A DNA stretch of 64,000 bases from Proteromonas lacertae (Eukaryota; Sar; Bigyra; Opalinata; Proteromonadidae). The DNA lies in NCBI GenBank assembly GCA_002245135.1, contig NGBS01000021.1:62001-126000 (forward strand), given 5' to 3'. The notes beneath the pieces are model-generated. The model ran no database searches. It was not told the DNA's origin and saw only the letters and a list, made by a program, of their open reading frames with translations. This document shows positions 1 to 13,500 of this stretch, piece after piece. The translations under genes were made by a program, and so were the position numbers. How positions within the stretch are numbered: the stretch's first letter is position 1; every line of letters begins with the position of its first letter.

Positions 1-2207
1 TCTATTTTACAGTTATTATTTGGAATATAATTGTTATTGAACAAGATAAATATAAAATATATAAATTGTATAACATAGAAGTCTTTATATTCACATTTAT
101 TAATTTGAAACATTCCAAATCTCTTCATTATATATGCTAATGGATCATCTAAACCAGTAAGGAAGATCTGAAGATAGTGTATAAATATTTCTATATTGTT
201 CATTGTGTATAGTGATCTTATTCTCTATAATTAATAAAAAAATGATTAAAAATACATAAAATTTCAAAATATTACCGTTTCTAATCCACATATTTGATCT
301 GGCTTGAACATCAACAATCTAAATAAATACACATAAAGCATGAATAATATATACAAATAATCTAAGTGGTCCTTCTATCATTAATATTATTTGTTCATTA
401 TCCATATCACAAATTATATCATTCAACGTAATTATGCCATTAGTTATTCCATATTCAGCTATAATACTATACAAATACTCCAAAGGCCAAAAGAAGCTAG
501 CATTTGTTAAATAAGGATGAAAATTCGATTTACATTTGTTAAAATAATGACAATTTGACTGAAGTATATTTCCTTGAATAATTTTTAGTATTTTCATAAT
601 ATAATCTCTATTCTTTGTCATTGTAAAGAATATAGAAATGGTATTAATAATGGAATATAATGAGAGAAGCGTATAGTTATTATATAAATGATTGATTTTA
701 TCTAAGTCTTGAAGAATGTGCATTCTTATATATCTCTTTATATTACAGTGATTCTATGGATTAATTATTACATATATAAATAATATACATAACTTTCAAC
801 TAGTAAATTAAGATATGATACAATATTTTCATCAATTTTAAGTTGATAAAATATTTCAGAAGATTCCAAGTCTGGTTTGAATAAACTAAAATTGGATATA
901 TATTTCATGAATTCTACATTGATAAACTTTTTGAATAAACTACTTGTCATTCGTAGATTAAGGTTTATAGCATGATTATAAAAGAACTATTAATAAATAA
1001 TAATAATAATAATAAAGTAAATATACTGGAAATATCTTTAAATAATCACAAATACCTTTTTCTCTCTTCAACAATTCTATAGTAACTTCTTCATTTAATA
1101 ATTGGTATAAATTATGTGATTGTAATGTATATAAACCATGATGCATTTTAATTTGACATATTTGATATTGATATAAACTAATTAATACATTAATATATTC
1201 AATTTTGAAGTCTATATCGCTTACTAGTGACAATATATTTTCAATTAATTGACAATCATTGGGGAATAGTCTTTGAGATATTTTTACAAATAAATATAAC
1301 AATGATTTTGATCCAACATTCTTCTTTTCAATCTAATTAATATATTAATAATATATATATATATATATATATATACAAATAATCTACCTACAATATTAGA
1401 AAACTGTTGATTTGTATAAGCTGTATTAAATAACCACTTCAAACATACTTCAAACATTTTATGATGTAAGAATTGAGTTTTATCCATTATTACATAGGAA
1501 GGATAATTAGAAGAAAAAAATCTATCTATTTCTAATTGTTGTATATTTCTATATATAATTTTATTGTTATTTAATAGGGATTGAACTTCATCATTAATAT
1601 CATCGTTTGACTTTGTGATAAATATGTTTTCTATACATTCTCTAGCACTTTCACGAGTTAAAAAATAATTAGATAATATAATTAAATGTGAATGAGGTTT
1701 ATATCTCTGTGAAGCGAACAATTTAACATATTCCATAAAATATGAATGTATAAATGACAGTATTTCTCTACATGTTTCTTCATAAGCACAGATCGTTTTT
1801 TCTTGCATTATATAAGAGATCTCACCACTATAAAATCAATATACAAAAACTATACGAGTGTTCTGGACATGAATGAGATTTGATAATGTATGCATCATCG
1901 CCACAATCACATTTTCCATCTTGATAATGTAAGTAAGTGTAAGAATGGCCTAAATGTTCTTCTTCTCGAAAACACTCCAAACAATACACACTATCATTCA
2001 TTTTCTAATATAAAATATAACAATTAACCATACAGAACATGTATCGCAATGAACCGTAAACTCACCGGCTTTAATGCGTCTACTACAGGTACTTCTTCCG
2101 CTAAATGATTTCATATTGTTAACTCCAGTAGACTGAAATACTTTGCTATTTAAATACCCCTCTAGCTGGTTTAAACGACATTTTAGAATAGAATCTGTCA
2201 TTGACAT
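1..2207 (-). CDS. UBR-box E3 ubiquitin ligase (UBR1/2/3-like), C-terminus outside window
   Basis: The protein starts at the ATG at 2207 and runs off the left edge, so only the N-terminal part is present. About 40 residues in, a complete UBR-type zinc finger spans roughly 2090-1850 across an intron. It shows the spaced Cys pairs ending in CDTCS, then YCLECF, the HLGH pair, the hallmark GKCDCGD and a terminal CPEH. In UBR1/UBR2 this finger binds the destabilising N-terminal residue of N-degron substrates. Downstream exons (1808-1388, 1320-1040, 950-770, 723-320) are helical and fit the long mid-region of UBR proteins, but show no motif I can name. Joins use short introns: 29 nt at about 2030-2002 and 28 nt near 1850-1822, both keeping frame. 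RING and C-terminal autoinhibitory parts would lie outside. The UBR-box call is firm; the subfamily is inferred. Confidence 0.85.
1351..1375. repeat. (AT)n microsatellite inside an intron of the UBR gene
   Basis: A run of perfect AT dinucleotides lies in the intron between two UBR exons. It makes this intron longer than the usual 26-45 nt. It has no visible function beyond intron filler. Confidence 0.9.
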
Positions 2208-2338
2208 GTAAATTACATATATAATTTTTAAATTTTTTTGAAAATAGTTTGTATGTAAATGATTACTACTAAAATTTAAAAGTAAACATGTTAAAAATAT
2301 GCAAATAACACAATAATAATAGTTAAGAAGTATTAATT

Positions 2339-4771
2339 CTATTTATAGCCAGAATTGCCACTTCCTCCATACCCACCTCCACTCCCATTGTTTGGAGGAT
2401 AATCATAATAGCCTTTTGAATCATACTGGTTAGAAGAACGAGGAACGTTTCCATAACCAGAATTACCTTGATAACCACCATTATTAGGAGGTGGAACATA
2501 TCCACCACCTTGACCACCATAATTACCAGCAGATGGAGGATAACCACCAGCATTACTTGAGTTATTTGACATACTACCATTATTTGGAGCTTGTGGTAAA
2601 TAAGTATTTCCATAACCACTACTACCACCAGAATATGGGTTTGGTGGTGGTTGTGGAGGCATAGAAGAAGGATAATTTCCATATCCACTAACAACTTCAC
2701 CACGATTATTACCATACTGTTGAGGTGATTGTGATGGTGGTATATATCTCATAGATTGAGATGGAGGAGGAATTGGAGGGGAAGTTGATGAATTATAGTA
2801 TCTATCATCATATCTCGGCTGCTGAAGTGGTTGTTGTTGTGGTGGTGGCTGATAATAATAATTATTACCACCATTATTACCAGGAACTCCACCATAACTA
2901 TGATGATGTGAATTACTGTTATAATAATCACTATTACTACGTGAGTCATATCCACTACCACCTCCACTATTACCTCCGCCGTATGGATCATATCTATTAT
3001 TATTATTATTATTATTAGCATGTGGCAAAATAGGTTGTGAGTAATTACTATTAAATCCACCATTTCCTCTATTATTATTATAATCATAATTATTATAATT
3101 TCGATGTCTATTATTACTGCTATTTCTACTATCATAATCATCATTTCTAGAGGAAGGTCTATTATTTCTACTATCATAATAATAATTATCTCTATTATTA
3201 TTATCTCTGTAATTCCTATCTCTATCTCTATTGTTATTATAATTATCATTATTATATCTTGCTCTCTTAGCAGGACGTTCATCTTCACGATCTCTACGTG
3301 GTGGACTTCTTCTTCTCTCATATTTTGTATCACTCTATAGAATAAATAATAATTTAAAATACATTTGTAGTTTTTCTCTTTATATTGATTGATTCTACTT
3401 TAATTCTTTTGTTATTAAACATCATATTATTCATTTCAGTCATAGCTCTATCAACACCTGATCTTTCTAAGTATTCAACGAAACAGGGACCTTTGATTCG
3501 TAATTCATTACCCATTTTTAATGGCATTGAAATACATTTGATTTGGCCATATTCACTAAACTTTTCTCTTACCATCTATTAATTAACAATTGAATAAAGG
3601 AATGAAAATGGGAGAAAAAAAGGAGAAAAGTAAAAAATAAGTGTTAAACAATATAATAAAAATTGAATAATATACTGCTGGTGTTGTAGTATCAGGTAAT
3701 CCAGTAATACAGACTTGAGTCACCAAATTATCTGCAAATATTGCATCAATGTTCCTCTGTGTATTCATATCAGTTCTAATCACAATATCATCATATCGAT
3801 ATCCATCCAATAATGACTTTGCTTTACTACAATATGATTTATTACAAAACTTTAATGCACCAGAAGTCCAGCCATCTTCGTATAACACTTGTTCTATTGG
3901 ATTATTATCATTCAAAGCAGGAATTAACAGTTCTTTGAATTTTTCTAATAACTTGTTCCAATTAGTAGTTGGCTTTAAATTGTTAATAATTAAATAGACT
4001 GGATCATGAGCTGGCTCTGGAACACAATAACAATCTTTTATTATTATAATTTCTTCATCTCTGACGCATATATCTCTTTCTTCTTTAGTTTGGAAATGTA
4101 AAAAGGCACTGTAATTTGGCATCTATATAATAAATAAATAACAATAAATATATATACTGATCTTGTTGGAGTTTGCATATAAACTTTAACTATTTTTCCA
4201 TACTTTTTAAACGCTTCTATTATGTCTTCTTTGGTTATATTCTTATTCAAATGACCTACATATACACTGTATGAACGATTTGCACCATCTTCATCTTCTT
4301 TATTTGGTTTTGATTCATCTTCTTTTGGTTTTTCTGTAGTTTTTTCTTCTTCAGTTAAATTTGCCTTTTTATCTGTTTCTTCTTCTAATTTATTACTCTT
4401 CATTTCATTCTTTTCATCTTTTTCTTGATCATCTGTAATATCTTCAAAAACTTCAGTCAACTTCATCATTACTTTTGTTATCAGCATTATTACTGTCAGT
4501 TTCTACAACTTCATTTATATCATCTTCCATATTTATTGCTTCTGCATTTTCATCAGCATCTTCTGTTTTTTCTTCTTCTTCTTTTTCATCAATTTTTTCA
4601 AATGGGTTTATATCAGCTTCTATTAACCTTTTAATCTAAAAGAATAACACATTAACACAATACTAGCTCATTTTTTATTCCTTTTGTAGGTAGCTGATGT
4701 TGTTTCAATAAAGATTGCAATGCTTTCACTGTCAGCTTTTTAAATTCTTCCTCTGCTTTCTGCTTGTCCAT
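2339..4771 (-). CDS. SAP-domain, three-RRM RNA-binding protein with Gly/Asn/Tyr-rich prion-like tail
   Basis: The start is the ATG at 4771, whose first exon reads MDKQKAEEEFKKLTVKALQ and continues with a SAP-like helix-turn-helix (LLKQHQLPTKGI ... LIKRLIEADINPF), a DNA/RNA-binding fold. An acidic Glu/Lys-rich stretch (about 4640-4270) follows. RRM1 contains SVYVGHLNKNITKEDI. RRM2 begins DPVYLIINNLKP, and RRM3 begins TQVCITGLPD and ends near 3370. The C-terminal third (3340-2339) is low complexity: first Arg/Asp/Asn-rich with RR and RD dipeptides, then Gly/Asn/Tyr/Gln/Pro-rich, as in hnRNP-type proteins that form condensates. A 31-nt intron near 4470-4440 must be removed to keep frame. The protein is probably nuclear and acts in RNA processing. 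SAFB, hnRNP or similar scaffold proteins are the nearest architectures; orthology is not claimed. Confidence 0.8.
2998..3018. repeat. ATT/AAT trinucleotide repeat encoding poly-Asn
   Basis: An uninterrupted run of ATT on the plus strand encodes a poly-asparagine run (HANNNNNNNRYD) in the low-complexity tail of the RRM protein. Such triplet runs are expected in AT-rich genomes and are prone to length changes. Confidence 0.8.
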
Positions 4772-4835
4772 AAAATCAAAATAAAAGAATAACAAGATTC
4801 AAGCCAAGCTTTTAGTTGATTAATTTTAAAATTGA

Positions 4836-5432
4836 ATGTCAAAAGTCTTGTTTGTAACCCTATTTTTGTTTGCTTCAACATTGTATGCTTTGATATTTTA
4901 AACAATATAGAGCAATGAAACCATCTTTAGAGATACATGATGTACAAATATATATATTTATTTCTTTAGTTGTCATTACAATTAGTCGAAAATTATACTG
5001 ATTTGGACCAAAGCAAGTTTTTAAGTGAATTCATCCAAATTAGTGGAATTAAGGCTGAATGTGTAAGAATTACTAAGCAATGGACAATTAAAAACTCATT
5101 CTTGAAATTTAATTGTCTTCAAGATAGTACAGTAATTGACATTAACTTTGTTCAATATCTTTTTTTGCAAGGCAGATTGAATAATCTTTAATACATTAAT
5201 ATCTGAAGCATGTGCTACAGCTGTTGATCCAAAAGAAGAAATAATCAAACAAGTAAGTGAACACAAATATAAATCAATGACATACCCAATAGCAGCTGCT
5301 TACTACAATCAAAATATGGACCTTAGTGAAGTGACTATAGCATTGTTTTGGGGACTTTTTATATACTGTTCTTTGATAATCGTTGAAAGAATCTCCTGTA
5401 TGATTATTGGTACTAAGCCAAAGAAACCTTAA
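4836..5432 (+). CDS. Small type I membrane protein with signal peptide, function unknown
   Basis: The ATG at 4836 opens a typical signal peptide (MSKVLFVTLFLFASTLA) once a 28-nt intron is removed; a second 28-nt intron ends just before 4970. A soluble, presumably lumenal or extracellular part of about 110 residues follows. Near the C-terminus is one transmembrane segment (IALFWGLFIYCSLIIVERI) and a short basic tail ending KPKKP before TAA at 5432. The reading frame shifts around 5160-5210, so one more intron must lie there. No simple GT-AG choice is clean and a GC-AG intron ending near 5210 is possible, so that join is uncertain. The gene is divergent from the RRM gene, with 64 bp between start codons. 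I do not recognise the family. Confidence 0.6.
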
Positions 5433-5556
5433 GAATATTAAGACTCTTTCAAGTTGTTTTTTTTTGTGTTTGGTATTTCATTATTTCTGTTATTATGAAA
5501 GGACAAAATTTGTGTTTTTTTGAATTTGTCAAACCTTTTTCGCATTTTTTAATAGA

Positions 5557-7343
5557 ATGAGTAATAACGATGGTATAATTGCTTGATTATGTTACTTTAG
5601 AACATTTGTTAGAATCAAATTATGAAGAACCTACAGTATGATCTTTTTTGCTACATTATTATTTTAGACTTCAAAACCACGTCCTAAATTGGTAAATACT
5701 TTATCAATATCTAATTCTTCTTGGAATTACACTGTCTTTTCATTTGCTTTCGGACACTTCTTAAATGGTATGTGTGCTGGAACTTGGTTTAGTTACTTGT
5801 TTGTATTCCTTAATTCTGTTCCAAGATTGAAATCAGTACCTGCAGGAATAGTTATGTTTAGTGGGCAAGTATTAACTTCAAATTCTTTTCATTTAGATTG
5901 CTGATGCTGTATCTACTCCAATAGCTGGATTAATTTCTGATAAAAGTAGCGGAATTAAATGGCTAAATCTAGGAAGAAGAAAGATGTGGATTTTTGTTGG
6001 TAGTATTATAGTAATAATCTCATTTTCTTTGTTATTTGGATTTAGTATTCCAAATTACATTTCCGATCGTATATTTTATATCTATACTATCATATTATTT
6101 AGATCCAAGTCAAGTAGTGTTAGTAATATATTGTGCTTTCTTTGCATCTACTTTTAATCTTGGATGGGCTTTAGTTCAAGTATGTCATATGGCAATGGTA
6201 CCAGAAATATCAAAAAGACCATCAAGACAAGTACTATTAAACAGTGTAAGATATGTAGGTGAAGTTGTAGGAAATATGGTTGTTTTTGTTGTATATTTAT
6301 TCATTTTTTTTATAATTATGGATTATAATAGGCAATGATGGTTTTAGTTGAATTTTTTGGTGATGCAAATGCAGATACAGAACATCAAAGAAATAAATTT
6401 ACTGCATTAACAGTAATCATTATTGTTAGTGGAATTATTGGTACAATAATATTTTTAATTGGAACACCAGAACCATATGGTCTAAATCAAATCAATGCAA
6501 GACCTTCTGAACTTGATATTGTAAGTACAAAGAGATATAAAGTGGAATGGACTTATTATTTTAGACTTCCAGAATTCTATTTTAGTATATATAATTATTT
6601 TATTGTTAGTTAATGGAGTTTATATGTGTACAAGATGCGTAATTAATGTATCACAAGTATATTACCCTCTTTATTTGATTCATTCTTTACAATTGACTGG
6701 GTTTGAAATTGGTCTTGGACCAATGATTGTATATATTAGTTCATTAATAAGTGCATATCTTTTTTTTGTATAATGATTAGATTATTTCTTTAATTCTCAA
6801 TTTTTACTGGATTAATGAAGAAATATAATGATATGTTAGGAAGAAAAGCAACTTATTCTACAGGTGTTACATTCTTCTGTATTGGATGTGGTTTATTGTA
6901 TTTCTGTACAACAAATACACTGTATTTGATGTATATTGGTATTATATTGATGGGAGCTGGAAATGCAACAATGTTAGTAACTGCTACTTCAATGGCTTCT
7001 GATTTAATAGGACAAAAGACTGAGACTTCTGCTTATGTCTTTGGTGCTTTATCTTTAACAGATAAATTATCAAGTGGAATAGTTATTATTTTACTGCAAA
7101 ATGTATATATTATTAATCTAGATTTTCTTATATAATATAGATTCTTGATTCAACAGAAGCATCAATGATTCCTAACTTCTATCGTATGTGTTTAGGTTTG
7201 ATACCTCCATGTATTGCAGTTGGAAGTATGGTTTTTGCGTATGTTGTTGATACTATATTATACTTTATAGAATTTTGATAGATTTTGAGAAAATAAAAGA
7301 TGAGGATATTCTACTTAATGCTGCATCATCCAATCGTTTTTGA
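5557..7343 (+). CDS. MFSD12-like major facilitator superfamily transporter
   Basis: The spliced protein is a 12-TM major facilitator. Segments match the MFSD12 family in order: FGHFLNGMCAGTWFSYLF in TM1, GQIADAVSTPIAGLISDK after TM2, LGRRKMW, LGWALVQVCHMAMVPEI, VLLNSVRYVGEVVGNMVV, then TRCVINVSQVYYPLYL and MASDLIGQKTETSAYVFGA in the second half. In animals MFSD12 is a lysosomal/melanosomal protein needed for cysteine import; that substrate is family knowledge, not visible here. The start ATG at 5557 precedes two tiny exons (introns 28 and 32 nt). Further short introns sit near 5866, 6070, 6300, 6580, 6770, 7100 and 7240. The end SSNRF is followed by TGA at 7341-7343 and at once by TAG. Family assignment is secure; exact ends of some internal introns are not. 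Confidence 0.85.
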
Positions 7344-7512
7344 TAGATTTTTTATTATTTTTGTATTTGTTTAGTATAATTGAAATAAATGATATGTGAT
7401 TTATTAAGATGAAATAAATCTATACATATTCATTTTTTTTTATTTTAATCGCCATAATAAATAAACCTTTAATAAATCAAAAATTCTATCCGTTTCATAT
7501 CAAATACAAAAA

Positions 7513-10500
7513 ATGAGACTGTTTTCATTTATCGTTTTACTTATTTTTGAAATCTGTAGAGGTGATCCTGTCAAATTGAATATATCAATACCTCTATTAG
7601 ACACAGATGAATACAGTAGACAAAGAAAATCGGTGTTTGAAAAGCTGAGTAACAAATTTAAAGATCACATCAATTTAGACTTATCTTCAACTCCCAATGT
7701 AAACGATGTTGTAATAAATATTAATGAAGAAGTGCATGATAGTTGCTATTTACAACTAATGGTAAACTCAGAATTGAAAGCAGTATGTGATAACAAGACT
7801 ATATATTTACATCAAATATATAATTCAGTAATGAATGGTATTTTTTATGAAATCTATATTGTAGTAATTTTTGTTGAATCTCGAAAAGTGAATCGTTTTA
7901 ACTATATAATAGTTGGTGAATTAGAATATGTAGAAATATTCAATAACTTGAAGATGTTTGTGAAGAATATAGGTTTTGGTTGTGAGATTTACACAGATTT
8001 ATCACAATTGAGAATAGAACTATCAAATCCATCATTCAATGATGAATCCAATACAATAATATTAGATTTTTATACATCCTATGAATTATTAAACGAGTTT
8101 TATTCAGTTTTCACTTCTTCTTTTCCTCATTTCAATGATTTAATCCACATATCCTTCTATTTAGATGAATATTATACAACCACATATCTTCCTTCAAATG
8201 ATTATTCAAATACATACATTGTATCATCTTATTTTGAATCAATTGACAAAGAAAGAATATCAGTAGAATTGGGATTAAATTCAAATGAAATTGTTGATAA
8301 AAGAATATATGGAACATATTTGTACTTATCATTTTTATTGTCATTGAATGAAGATGAAAAGATTGGTTTAAACAAAGAAAGATTAAAACGAATATTAGGA
8401 TTATTATCAAGAAATAAGATAGTAAAATACAAAGAATGGAAGATATTTGATCATAGTTTCATTGGAAGTAGTTACCTTGGTAAAGTGAATATAAATGGAA
8501 ATATAATAGATATAATCAATTTAAACAGTGATGTTGCTGAATATAAAAATGATTTATGGGAATATGGAGATGGAATTGTATGTATGAATGGAAAAGAAGA
8601 AAAAGAAGAAACAATATTGATTGGAATAATGAGTGGATTGAATGGATTAAACAAGAATTATGAAGATATGATAATTGGAATAATTGAAACAATTGATGAT
8701 ATAAATGTTAATAATAATGGTTTATTAAATAAACGAATAAGAATAGTATTATCCACAATGTCATTATCAATAAAAGAAAAATATGATGAATTAATGTCTA
8801 AAATCCGTTTCAATGATAATCTATTATAGTTCTAATATAATGTATGATGAACTAATAGAAGTGTTGAATGAAGAAAGTCCATACATATTTACAATAGGTT
8901 ATAATAGTGGTGAAATGTGTCATCCAAATATAATTCCAATTGGAGTTAATATTCCAAGTCAATTTCATTATTTAAAATCCTTATATGATGATGAGAAGAG
9001 AATATATTTGATGTATTCCAAGAGTGAATATGGTAAAAGAAGTAAAGATTATATAGAAAGAGATTTAAAAGAGAGAAATAAAGAATTGAAGAGTATAATA
9101 GTAGTTGATGATAATTCAATTGAAATGAGTAAAAGTATAGGGGAATTGAAAAATGAAATGTTAAATGAGAATGAGAATGAAATAATGATTATATGTGTAT
9201 TAAGTGAAGAATATACCAAACTGTTTATTGAAGAATTCAATTCTTACAAATTGGCACATCCAAATTTGCTAGTTTATTTGATGGATATAAATGAGAATGA
9301 TTATATTGATAATTCAAAATGGATTAATTATCATACAATTCATCCTTATATTGAATATAATCCATTACCTGAAAGAATAATGAATAGATTAGAAAAATAT
9401 AAAAAATATGAAGAAGAGAATATTCATTATTTCGAATATTTGGGAAGTTTATCAATATTATTATTTAATGAATTAGTAAAAGAAAGTAAAACAACTAAAA
9501 TGATAAATCTAAATAAAACAATGAGTGATATAGGAATCTCAATAAAGAAACCTAAAGTATCATTATTATATGAGAATTATATTGAAATGGCAATAAGTGA
9601 TTTAAAAACGAATGATAATTGTAGTTACACATTATCACATGATATTCATCCACACATTATTCAATATCCATCATATATTCATATATTATCAGATAATACA
9701 ATAATGAAATGTGATTGGAAATCTCCAAATTATGAAAGAAAGAAGAAGGTAGAATCAATAATCTGTTTATATGAGAATATTGAATGTTCAATGTTGTTTT
9801 ATGTATTTTCTTATTTCCAAACATCTTCACATTATGATACATCTGAATTTTATTATGAAAGAATGAATTTACCAAATATTGAAAATGATGAAAATGAATA
9901 TGAAATGAAATTTAACAAAATGATGGAAGTTTATAATCCATTGATAATTTATGGTTTTAGATCAATGAAAGAAAAGATGAAGATATTGTCTTTATTATCA
10001 GTTGATATTCCATTATTTAGTTTATATCCTTCAGAGGATGATACAACTATGTGTTATATAAATCTATTTAATATAGGGATAGAAACATCAAGTTATATAG
10101 AATCATCTTTGCCATTTGAATATTACAGATATAATATAACAAGATATTATTATATTAGTAATTCGAAATTAATAGATCAAAATGGAATAAGAAAGATGTT
10201 TATTTATTTTGATTATTTATACAATTCAACAGGATTTGAATATAGAATAGGTGATATTGGTAAAAATACAGTTGATGAAGTAATATCTGATTTAAGAGAT
10301 TATTTATTAGATTACAATGAAAGCAATATAATATATATAAATCTATTTAATGATGAATCCGATTTAATAAACGAAAAGCTGGATTTATTGTTGTTAAACA
10401 ATAGTAAAATCTATTTTTTGAGAATGAATTCTAAATTCTTTACAAATCCATCATATGAAAGAAAACATCAGTTCGTTTCTGATTATTTACATTCAACAAT

Positions 10501-13500
10501 GAAAAATCTAAACAAAAATCTAAAAGATTTTGATGATTCAATATTGCCAATACAAAATTCAATATATTATTTTATGTTATCTTCAGTGTATATATATTCA
10601 ATAATATAATATATTTAGACTGTATTCTTATGAAATACTCTCATCCAGTAGAATGATAAGCAAATTGAAAAACAAACATTTGATAGATATAATAAAAGAT
10701 ACCAAGTTGAAGATAAGCAATAACAGTATATTTTTATTATAGTTTAATTAATATATATTAATAGTTACATTATATTTTACTGATGATAATTACCTGTTAA
10801 AACCAATATCAATAATAACCAACAATGCAAATAATAAGAATAAACCAGAATTTATCAGAGAGTATTATAACTATAAAAGTGAATTTAATTCATATTATGA
10901 AGCACTAATAAATAATAATGTTAAAGGCCAAAGAATGTTTGGAATTGTAATAGATTCTAAAACCAGATTATATGAAAGTAAATCTTTGTTATTTGCATTA
11001 CAAAATGTAATATCATTTTATGTTGATATACCATTTCGAATATATGATGTAGGTGTAAAACCAATAACTGGTTTAATAGATTATTTTGAAAGTTATTCGC
11101 TAAAATTCTTATTTGGTGTATTGAGTAGAAACAATTTGCCAGAATTAGGAAGATTATTATTTGAAAAAGAAATTTATATATTCAATTATGGTGAAGTATT
11201 TCAAGATCCAAATTGTTATTATCAGATATTAAGTATGAATTCAATAGTTAATTATGTATCATTTATATCTTATTCATATATATATCATCATTACAAAGGT
11301 ATTTTAGTTGTATTTGAAAATAATGAAGAAGTAAATGAATTGAATGAATTTATAAAAAGACAAATGAATATATTTGAATGGAGAATATCAACTATAACAA
11401 TAGAAAGTAATGAAGATGCTTATTCAACTGCATCAAAAATAAAGAGCATAAATCATTCAGGTGGAAATATTATATTATCATTTTCAAATAATAAACTGAA
11501 TTCTATTTTATCCACGTTGAGAAGATTATTATCTCCAGAATATGAATTAAATATACTTAATTATGATATGAATACTCCATTAGAGAAAGTAATATTCTAT
11601 TCATATAACAATTTTATAAATACAACAATGGTATTTCCAACAGCAAAAATGATATATGGTGATCATATAACACAATTATTTGACAAAATAATGAGAGTTT
11701 ATATGGATATAGCAGTTGCTACAAATAATTATGATGATTTGTTGTTTATATTATTTTGGGAAGTGAAAACATTAACTCAATACAATTATATAATTGAAGA
11801 CTATGAAATTTATAATGGAAAAGACAACTTGGATATAAGAATTCCATCTTTTTCAACTATATTCTACAAAAAAATTAATATTTATTATATCGAATGTATA
11901 TTTGATGATGGAGTTAAAATAGAAGCACCTTATGTTCACAGAATGGGATTATTGTTAGATAATCCTTCAGATTATAAAGATATATTAGTAGGTATGGAGA
12001 GCAAACTAATCACTGCAATATATTCACCAATTGAAGATTTGCTTATACCAATATTCGATGAAGGAAATTCTGAAGAATTTGTTGATAGAATTAAACAAAG
12101 TATGTTTGTAACTACTTTCTTTGGAATTACTTCATACAAGAATAAGATGTTATTAAATGATCATTTAAATACAAATGATAATCTTCTATATTTCATTGGT
12201 AATTCATTATCAATTGATTGTCTTAAGAATGTAATGATAAGTGGAATGCATATTATGACAATATTACCTTCTTTAGTAGGATTCACACATAACTATTGTT
12301 CATCAATAATTATCTTCTTTGAAAGTGAAGCATATCCAATAAAAGATTATAAAACCATAATCGAAGAATTAAAATATCATTCAGTAGTAATTACAAAAGT
12401 ATATTATATTGATAAAGAATCAGTTATACATCAATCATTCATAGATGAAATAAAAGGATTATTATCAGATTTAAACATATGTATTTTTAACTTTATGAGT
12501 GAATGGAGTTATGAATTTATATCCCATTTAGATAATGAATATAAAAATATTAAAAAGTTTTCAGTTGTGCATATAGGTTTAAGATGGGGTAAAGAACTGA
12601 TACTACCCAAACATTTCAATCAATACTTTATGGTGGGTTATCCTATAACTAACTTAGACTTATTTGATAGAGTAATTAAACCATATTATTATTATTATAA
12701 CAAATATGAATTACTTACAGAAAAATATATGCATATGTTTGTAATTACATCATTGTATAAAAATTATGTATCAAAGGTTGATCCTATGTTTTATTTTGAT
12801 TTTTATAAATCTTTACATTATACAATTTATTCAAACGATGATTTATTAGCAGCAAGGTATTTTTCTGAATCAAATAGTTTAGCTGTCGATATGAGAGTAT
12901 ATAAAGATGAAGGATATGATGAAGAATATAACCAAAGAAAAGTGACTGAATTAAATTGGGTTTTTTATACGTACTATTCACCTTACCCACCAAGATATCC
13001 ATTTAAATGTGATTGGAAAGATTCAAAAAGTGATAATATTACAAAAGATCCAGTTCTTTCATTTGGTTTTATATTTGATATATCTGGTAAACAAAAACTT
13101 CCTGATTATAGTTTGATGGTTGGTGGTATTAGCCTTATAATAGGTACAGCATCAAAATATTATTCAGTATCTTATGAAATTTATGATACAAAATCAACTT
13201 TAAGTGGTTGTATATCTGGATTAAAATCAATGTTAGATAAAAAGATTGGATTTATTATATTTGGTCATAATAATTATGATTGTTTGATTGAAGCTGAGAA
13301 AATAATCAATTCTCCAAAATATATTGATTTTGATGTTGTATTATTCTATCCTAACAATTTTCCAGGTGATTTTTGTGATAAAAGAATAGTAGTTGGTGGA
13401 ATGATACCTAATGAATTCTTTAATCCAACAATGTTCTATTATATAACTGAAAATCCCGAAATAGAAATATCATATTTGTTATATGATTCAAGATCAGCTG

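Noticed and set aside
2761-3340. Long open frames on the plus strand and in a second minus frame opposite the RRM protein tail
   Set aside because: They are low-complexity shadows of the repetitive Asn/Arg/Gly codons and have no independent features.
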